From the NCBI RefSeq assembly GCF_016741855.1, contig NZ_JAERRH010000004.1, forward strand, positions 523,165-587,164: a stretch of 64,000 bases of DNA, written 5' to 3'. This DNA is from Streptomyces musisoli (GTDB lineage Bacteria; Actinomycetota; Actinomycetes; Streptomycetales; Streptomycetaceae). Shown here piece by piece: positions 58,592 to 64,000 of this stretch (position 1 is the stretch's first letter; the number at the start of each line of letters is the position of its first letter). The notes under the pieces were generated by a model that saw nothing but the letters and a program-made list of their open reading frames with translations, was not told the DNA's origin and searched no databases. The position numbers were made by a program, and so were the translations under genes.

Positions 58592-59338
58592 ATGCAGATC
58601 TTCGGCGTGGACATCGGCGGATCCGGGATCAAGGGCGCCCCTGTGGACCTCGACGGGGGCGGCCTGGCCCAGGAGCGCTGCAAGGTGCTCACCCCGCACC
58701 CGGCGACGCCCGACGGCGTCGCCGACGGGGTCAAGCAGGTCGTGGACCACTTCGGCTGGACCGGGCCGGTCGGCCTGACCTTCCCCGGCGTGGTCACCGG
58801 AGGCGCCATGGTCCGTACGGCCGCGAACGTGGACCGGGGCTGGATCGACACGGACGCGCGCGCGTTGTTCAGCGACCGGCTCGGCGGACTCCCGGTGACC
58901 GTGGTCAACGACGCGGACGCGGCGGGCGTCGCGGAGATGGAGTTCGGCGCCGGACGGGGCCGCCGGGGCACGGTCATCCTGCTCACCTTCGGCACGGGCA
59001 TCGGCAGCGCCGTGTTCGTGGACGGTGCGCTGGTCCCGAACACCGAGCTGGGCCACCTGGAGCTGAACGGCCACGACGCGGAGAAGCGCGCCTCCAGCAA
59101 GGCCAAGGAGGACCACGACCTCAGCTGGGAGCGGTGGGCACGCCGCGTCCAGCGCTATCTGGCACACGTGGAGATGCTGTTCTCGCCGGAGCTGTTCATC
59201 ATCGGCGGCGGGGTCAGCCGCAAGGCGAACAAGTTCCTGCACCTCATCGAGGACGTCAAGGCCGAGATCGTCCCCGCGCAGCTGCAGAACGACGCGGGAA
59301 TCGTGGGCGCGGCGATGCGAGCGGCCCAGCAGGCCTAG
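58592..59338 (+). CDS. ppgK: Polyphosphate glucokinase
   Basis: A 248-residue ROK-type kinase. Phosphate loop GVDIGGSGIKGAPVDL; NDADAAGVAEMEFGAGRGR; second loop LLTFGTGIGSAVFVDGALVP; polyphosphate glucokinase signature ELGHLELNGHDAEKRASSKA. It phosphorylates glucose with polyphosphate and ATP. ATG at 58592 is 30 bp after the ispH stop, so they may be co-transcribed. Confidence 0.94.
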   Translation: MQIFGVDIGGSGIKGAPVDLDGGGLAQERCKVLTPHPATPDGVADGVKQVVDHFGWTGPVGLTFPGVVTGGAMVRTAANVDRGWIDTDARALFSDRLGGLPVTVVNDADAAGVAEMEFGAGRGRRGTVILLTFGTGIGSAVFVDGALVPNTELGHLELNGHDAEKRASSKAKEDHDLSWERWARRVQRYLAHVEMLFSPELFIIGGGVSRKANKFLHLIEDVKAEIVPAQLQNDAGIVGAAMRAAQQA

Positions 59339-59394
59339 CCCGTGGCCGGCGGCGCCGGGGACCGGACACCGGGAGACCCGGTCACCCGGCCCCG

Positions 59395-59600
59395 GCCGGT
59401 CGCGGTCGGGGCGGACTCGGAGCCGCCGACGGTCCAGGCGGGCTCAAGCCGTTGCCGGCGGTCCCGGTCCAGGCCGTTCGCGGTGCGGGCGGCTCAGCCG
59501 TTGCCGACGGTCCCGGACCCCCGTCTGTCGTGGTCCGGGCGGCTCAAGCCGTCGCCGACGGTCCCGGCCCCGGCCCCGGCCGGTCGTGGTCGGGGTGGGC
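59395..59600. repeat. Degenerate tandem repeat of about 50-60 bp after ppgK
   Basis: The block gcggctcaagccgttgccga followed by cggtcccggncc recurs about three times (about 59440, 59490, 59540) with gtcgtggtcggg-like endings. No gene in the gap 59339-59600. Confidence 0.6.
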
Positions 59601-60215
59601 TCACTGGTGCCGGCGGGCCCGTACCCACAGCACCCGGCGGGCCAGCACGATCACTCCGGCGACGAGCGTCCCCCCGTACAGCCAGCCGGCCTGGGTGGCG
59701 AGCACGGTGACCAGTCCCATCGCGCGGCCGAGCAGCCCCCCGCCGCTCTCGGCGACCGGCAGCAGCCCCACCGCGAACGCGATCGGCAGGACCACGGGCG
59801 CGGTCAGCACGTCCCCGCCGCGCACCCACAGCGCGGTCAGCACGCACACCGGCAGGAACAGCACGCAGTACACCGTCGGGGACGCCCCGAACAGCAGCTG
59901 GTCCAGGCAGCCGAGCAGGAACATCGCCGCCATGCAGAACAGCCCGCTGCCCAGCCCGGTCAGCCGGGGGTTCGGCAGCCGCCGGCCCGCAGGCCCCGGC
60001 CGCCCTTCCCACGGTGACCCGGAGGCCCACCCTTCCCGCGGCGGCCCGGAGCCCCGCGCCTGCCGCGCGGCCCGTCCGGCGCGCGGCGTGGATCTGCGCC
60101 CGCCGGCCCCGTGCCCGTCGCCCGGCCGGTGCCGCGCCTGCGGCGGCAGCGGGCTCTGCGGCGGGGTGCCGCGTCGCGGTCCGTCGTTCGGGGGTCGCGT
60201 TCTGTGTTGCTCCAC
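59601..60215 (-). CDS. Small membrane protein with basic N-terminus (DUF6542-like)
   Basis: A 204-residue protein. The first 80 residues are Arg/Pro/Gly-rich and probably disordered. Four spans follow (LGSGLFCMAAMFLLGCL; VYCVLFLPVCVLTALWV; LTAPVVLPIAFAVGLLPV; LATQAGWLYGGTLVAGVIVL). Recalled as the DUF6542 family found beside ppgK/ychF in Streptomyces. Start GTG at 60215 is uncertain because the N-terminus is low complexity. Confidence 0.75.
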   Translation of the reverse strand: MEQHRTRPPNDGPRRGTPPQSPLPPQARHRPGDGHGAGGRRSTPRAGRAARQARGSGPPREGWASGSPWEGRPGPAGRRLPNPRLTGLGSGLFCMAAMFLLGCLDQLLFGASPTVYCVLFLPVCVLTALWVRGGDVLTAPVVLPIAFAVGLLPVAESGGGLLGRAMGLVTVLATQAGWLYGGTLVAGVIVLARRVLWVRARRHQ

Positions 60216-60400
60216 AGGGACCAACCTAGGTCTGTTTATGTGCAGAATCGGCCCTGAGACACGCCGGTGAGGAGAGGTTGGCCGGGCGTTCGACCGTCTC
60301 GCGAGGCAGGTGTGCGGGACGCCGTAAACTGGTGGATCGGCCAGTGTCGGTCTCTGGCCCCTGGCAGCCCCTGGCCCACTCAACAACGGGAAGTCGCAAC

Positions 60401-61489
<1,089 letters not shown>

Positions 61490-61505
61490 TCGCATCCACA
61501 GAGGC

Positions 61506-61535
61506 GGCCTGACCTGCGAGGATGCTGGTCAGGCC
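61506..61535 (+). terminator. Terminator after ychF
   Basis: GGCCTGACC and GGTCAGGCC form a perfect 9-bp stem with a 12-nt loop, followed by gtctt. Confidence 0.75.
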
Positions 61536-61572
61536 GTCTTGCTGTCCGCAGGAGTCCGCACACCTTCGGAGG

Positions 61573-61675
61573 TCAGACGGTGCGGATGACGGGAGCAGGC
61601 TTGACGTCCTGGGCGTCGATGAGGGCGCGGATGTCGTCCGGGTCGGAGGTCCAGATGATCGCCAGGGAACGTAGA
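61573..61675 (-). pseudogene. 3' remnant of a PIN-domain protein gene
   Basis: On the minus strand the last 30 or so codons read IIWTSDPDDIRALIDAQDVK, then PAPVIRTV and stop (TCA on plus at 61573-61575). The core W-T-S-D-P-x-D is the C-terminal pattern of VapC/PIN-domain toxins. No start or upstream domain remains before 61675, so only a fragment is left. Confidence 0.55.
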
Positions 61676-61904
61676 GAAGAGCGGCCTGCGCACAGTGGGC
61701 CGTGTTCTCGAAGCGGGCCCCTACCGGTTGCGCCGGATTCCCGGGGTGGGGCAGCGCACTGTCGACCAGATGCTCGGGGCGGCTCGCCGAACTTTCCGAG
61801 GCGGTGGAGAGCTGTCTGGGTGCTCTCGACAAGGACAGTCAGCCCACGGGCTACCTCTTCATGTGCCGCACGCGCGGCACATGGCGTACGCGGACTTCAC
61901 GTAG
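61674..61904 (+). pseudogene. Decayed helix-hairpin-helix and CbrC-like coding remnant
   Basis: Frame one reads SGLRTVGRVLEAGPYRLRRI then PGVGQRTVDQMLGAARR, a helix-hairpin-helix as in helicase or DNA-repair proteins. After a frame change near 61790 the next frame reads RLAELSEAVESCLGALDKDS and QPTGYLFMCR, then after a further shift RHMAYADFT and stop. The last part resembles the C-terminus of CbrC-family proteins (YLFxCxxCGxHxAY). At least two frame changes show the locus is broken. Confidence 0.5.
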
Positions 61905-61921
61905 CCGCAGTCAGGCGGCTG

Positions 61922-62551
61922 CTACGGCCGGGTCCAGCCGTTGGCGAACTCGCATTGGAGGTCCGCCCAGCGGCGCTGTTCGGCGGGGATGTGGCTGGGG
62001 TAGCCGAGGCGTCCCACGCCCTTGACCCACTCGTCCCAGAGGCCGTCGGGTTCAGTGAGGCGGTCGGCGTGGTGGGTGCCGAGGAGGGCGTCGAGGCGGA
62101 GGAGAGCGCCCAGGGCGGCGGGCTGGTCGTAGTGCAGGTCGGTGCGGGGGAGGTAGTGGTCGAGGTAGGCGGTGAGGATCTCGGCGTCGGCGTGGGTGCC
62201 GAAGCGGGTCAGGGCGAAGCAGTAGGCGCTGCCGGAGTAGCAGACCTCGCTGGCCAGGAGCAGGTCGCCGATGCGTGCTCGGAACCGTTCGCGGCGATCG
62301 ACGCCGATCAGCCAGGCGGCGGTGAGGCGCGAGCGCCATTCGTACCCGAGGAGGGATTCCAGTTCCTCGTCGGTGATCGCGGCGGCGTCATTCAGCAGGT
62401 GCCGGGTGAAGCGGGTGGTGTGCCACCACCGGGGGCCGAGGAACCGCCCGCCGTTCAGTACGAGGTAGCGCGGGAGGCCCCCGTACGTCCTCGTCACGTA
62501 GCTCTCGACCACATGGCCGTAGCCGATCTCGTCGGGGTGCTGGGACGGCAT
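61922..62551 (-). CDS. DUF6000-family protein
   Basis: A 209-residue soluble protein, recalled as DUF6000. Motifs: GHVVESYVTRTYGGLPRYLV, GPRWWHTTRFTRHLLNDAAA, EWRSRLTAAWLIGVDRRERF, CYSGSAYCFALTRFGTHADA and YLDHYLPRTDLHYDQPAALG. Members occur in polymorphic-toxin and contact-dependent loci, sometimes as immunity proteins; here the function is unknown. Start ATG at 62551, 3 bp before the end of the CPCC remnant. Confidence 0.8.
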   Translation of the reverse strand: MPSQHPDEIGYGHVVESYVTRTYGGLPRYLVLNGGRFLGPRWWHTTRFTRHLLNDAAAITDEELESLLGYEWRSRLTAAWLIGVDRRERFRARIGDLLLASEVCYSGSAYCFALTRFGTHADAEILTAYLDHYLPRTDLHYDQPAALGALLRLDALLGTHHADRLTEPDGLWDEWVKGVGRLGYPSHIPAEQRRWADLQCEFANGWTRP

Positions 62552-62554
62552 CGG

Positions 62555-62817
62555 TCACCTCTCCGGATACAGGTCGATACGGTCGATCCAGGTGGGCGCG
62601 ACGAAGATGTTGTCGCCGGCGGGGGCTTCGGAGGCTTCCAGGAGGGACCAGGTGCGGGACTCTTCGACCGGAACTGGACTCCGTCGTCCTCCCAGAAACA
62701 GACGGGACAGATCTCGTACGAGCCAGGCATCCTGCCCAGCACGCGGTGCCCGCAGCACGGGCAGGGGTAGGAGTCGCTCACCTGCGCAGTCTTGTTGCAG
62801 GTCCGTCGGCTTGCCAT
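62555..62817 (-). pseudogene. CPCC-domain gene with frameshift
   Basis: From ATG at 62817 the frame reads SYPCPCCGHRVLGRMPGSYE and ICPVCFWEDDGVQFR, the Cys-rich CPCC domain (CPCC..CPVCFWEDD). It then continues as Pro/Ser-rich nonsense, whereas another frame reads ESRTWSLLEASEAPAGDNIF and VAPTWIDRIDLYPER and stops at 62555. The second part looks like folded protein, so either a frameshift split one gene or a deletion joined two. It was probably translated just before DUF6000. Confidence 0.6.
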
Positions 62818-63099
62818 GGATTTCTCTGCCTCGGGATCTTCGGCCAGTCCCCAGCCAGTCCGCAGGACGCCCGTAAACGGCTGTCGGGAGTCAACGCGTG
62901 GCAGCGGTGAAAATTCCAGGTCAGGGGCGCATGGGAGGCTCCGGCGCAGGTCAGGATCGGGCCGCAGGCGTTTCGCTTCGACGTGTGATCGTCTGATCAC
63001 CCGCACGCTGGACCGCTTGGTAGATGTGCAGATCAGAAGGGGCCGGACTCGTCGGAGTCCGGCCCCTTGCGTGTTGCCGTGTCGGCTTCGCCGTGACTT
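62818..63099. other. Intergenic region between CPCC remnant and Uma2 gene
   Basis: No gene was seen. GTGATC-gtct-GATCAC (62985-63000) is an inverted repeat, followed by the terminator at 63039-63066. Confidence 0.4.
63039..63066. terminator. Terminator of the Uma2 gene
   Basis: GGGGCCGGACTC and GAGTCCGGCCCC are perfect 12-bp arms with a 4-nt loop, downstream of the leftward Uma2 gene. Confidence 0.8.
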
Positions 63100-63681
63100 C
63101 TAGTCGCTCCGCCGCGGGGTGAGTTCGGCGAGGTTCAGGGTGATGTCGAAAGGCACAGGCCGCTTCAGGGCGTCCCGGAAGATGCCGGCGGGCGCGTAGG
63201 CGCCGGTCGGCTCGTCGAGTTCGTAGACGTGCACGACGGGGGCGCCGTCCTCGTCCTCGACGCACCAGTAGTGCGGGATGCCGGCCTGCGCGTACTTGCG
63301 GAGCTTGACCGTGCGGTCCCGGTGGGCGGACTCGGGCGAGACGACCTCGATGACGAGGAGCACCTCATCGGGCGTGAACCAGGTGCGGTCGCCGTCATAG
63401 GCGGCCGTCGTCAAGAGCAGATCGGGCTCGGGCCGGTTTCGCTCGTCGAGCTTTATGGTCATCTCGCGGCCGACACTGACATCGCCGGGCGCCTGGTCCA
63501 TGAGGGCGACGGTGAGCATGGTGACGAGGTGGCCGTGCCACCACCGCTGGGGCGACATCATGAAGACCAGGGCTCCGTCGATCAGCTCGGTGTGGCGGGG
63601 TGCCTCGGGGAGGCGGTCCAGGTCCTCCGCGAACCAGCCTTCCGCGCGTGGCGGGCGCATCCAGTCGGGCAGTGCGGTCAT
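63100..63681 (-). CDS. Uma2-family (DUF820) endonuclease-like protein
   Basis: A 193-residue Uma2/DUF820 protein. Motifs: RHTELIDGALVFMMSPQRWW, RPEPDLLLTTAAYD (the P-D-L strand), VLLVIEVVSPESAHRDRTVK (E-V-x-S) and KLRKYAQAGIPHYWCVEDED. These keep the PD-(D/E)XK-like acidic and Lys residues. Numerous in Streptomyces and cyanobacteria; function unknown. Codon use is typical. Confidence 0.88.
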   Translation of the reverse strand: MTALPDWMRPPRAEGWFAEDLDRLPEAPRHTELIDGALVFMMSPQRWWHGHLVTMLTVALMDQAPGDVSVGREMTIKLDERNRPEPDLLLTTAAYDGDRTWFTPDEVLLVIEVVSPESAHRDRTVKLRKYAQAGIPHYWCVEDEDGAPVVHVYELDEPTGAYAPAGIFRDALKRPVPFDITLNLAELTPRRSD

Positions 63682-64000
63682 GGCTCAACCGTAGCGACTC
63701 GGCGGGACCCGGGCCACGAGATCGCCGACCGGGTGACCGCCGTCCCTGTGCCCTGAAGGCCGAGATCTTCCGCCGGTGCCGGTGCCGGTGCCGGTGCCGG
63801 TGCCGTGCTGACGTGGATCATCTGGCGGACCGTTTCTGCGGGTGAGAGCGTTGTGGTTGATCCAACCGGTGGACGGCCGCGCCGGCGGCGGGGCTGCGGG
63901 ACGTTCCGTCGCGGCGTCTGAGCCCGAGGGCGGGGCGCCAGGTGGAGCGGCAGGGGGCGGCTGGCGGTGGGCCGCCCCCTTCGCCGTGCGTCACTGCTCG
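63682..64000. other. Right-end intergenic DNA with hexamer repeat and hairpin
   Basis: No gene was found. A (GGTGCC)n array of five full copies lies at 63775-63804. GGGGGCGGC/GCCGCCCCC (63953-63979) is a 9-bp-stem terminator-like hairpin, probably for a gene to the right or left beyond view. Confidence 0.5.

Noticed and set aside
63229..63756. Plus-strand frame of 175 codons over the Uma2 gene
   Set aside because: Antisense of a gene with clear family motifs.

Overview
The window looks like chromosomal DNA from a Streptomyces or very close relative. Base composition is extremely GC-rich, with G or C in most third codon positions. Many genes start with GTG and overlap their neighbour at ATGA or GTGA. 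The gene content is typical of the genus: WhiB-like regulator, D-amino-acid cluster, GH18 chitinase with a dre-type promoter, Flp/Tad pilus locus, oxyR-ahpCD, glpX and polyphosphate glucokinase. From memory, the order ahpD-ahpC-oxyR ... fumC-class I fumarase-whiB-like-glpX ... xseB-xseA-ispH-ppgK-ychF resembles the S. coelicolor chromosome core around SCO5030-SCO5060; this was not checked by search.

Layout. 1-1250: the 3' end of a membrane protein with an in-frame 21-bp minisatellite, then two non-coding minisatellites. 1.25-9.3 kb: secreted serine protease, then a D-amino-acid/sugar-acid module. In that module a D-aminoacylase and a PLP deaminase run leftward, and a PfkB kinase, IclR regulator, RidA deaminase and GntP permease run rightward, around a central palindrome. 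9.4-14.4 kb: a hypothetical protein, a secreted M14 carboxypeptidase, a lamin-tail protein and a chitinase. 14.7-26.2 kb: a Flp/Tad-type pilus locus (Zn-ribbon protein, CpaB, CpaE, two TadE-like pseudopilins, TadA, TadB, TadC, histidine kinase, response regulator with a TTA codon, Flp-like pilin, TadG-like protein, lipoprotein, OmpA-like protein).

26.2-36.2 kb: DUF192, LLM oxidoreductase, a methyltransferase gutted by an internal deletion, a long intergenic region with an orphan strong terminator, isoprenyl transferase, PIN-PhoH ATPase, lytic transglycosylase behind a structured leader, AI-2E-type transporter, and ahpCD divergent from oxyR. 36.3-46 kb: ABC exporter with PadR regulator, ribbon-helix-helix plus SPFH pair, class A penicillin-binding protein, SpoIIE-type phosphatase. 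46.3-61.5 kb: DUF402, class II and class I fumarases flanking a pair of Cys-motif membrane/lipoproteins, DUF1707, WhiB-like, GlpX, DUF4245, nitroreductase, exonuclease VII, IspH, polyphosphate glucokinase, a DUF6542-like protein and YchF.

61.5-64 kb is a small decay zone. It holds remnants of a PIN-domain gene, a helix-hairpin-helix/CbrC-like gene and a CPCC-domain gene, next to intact DUF6000 and Uma2 genes. Short tandem repeats (6, 15, 21, 24, about 45 and about 55 bp) recur both in intergenic DNA and in frame inside genes. No rRNA, tRNA, insertion sequence, prophage or CRISPR array was recognised.
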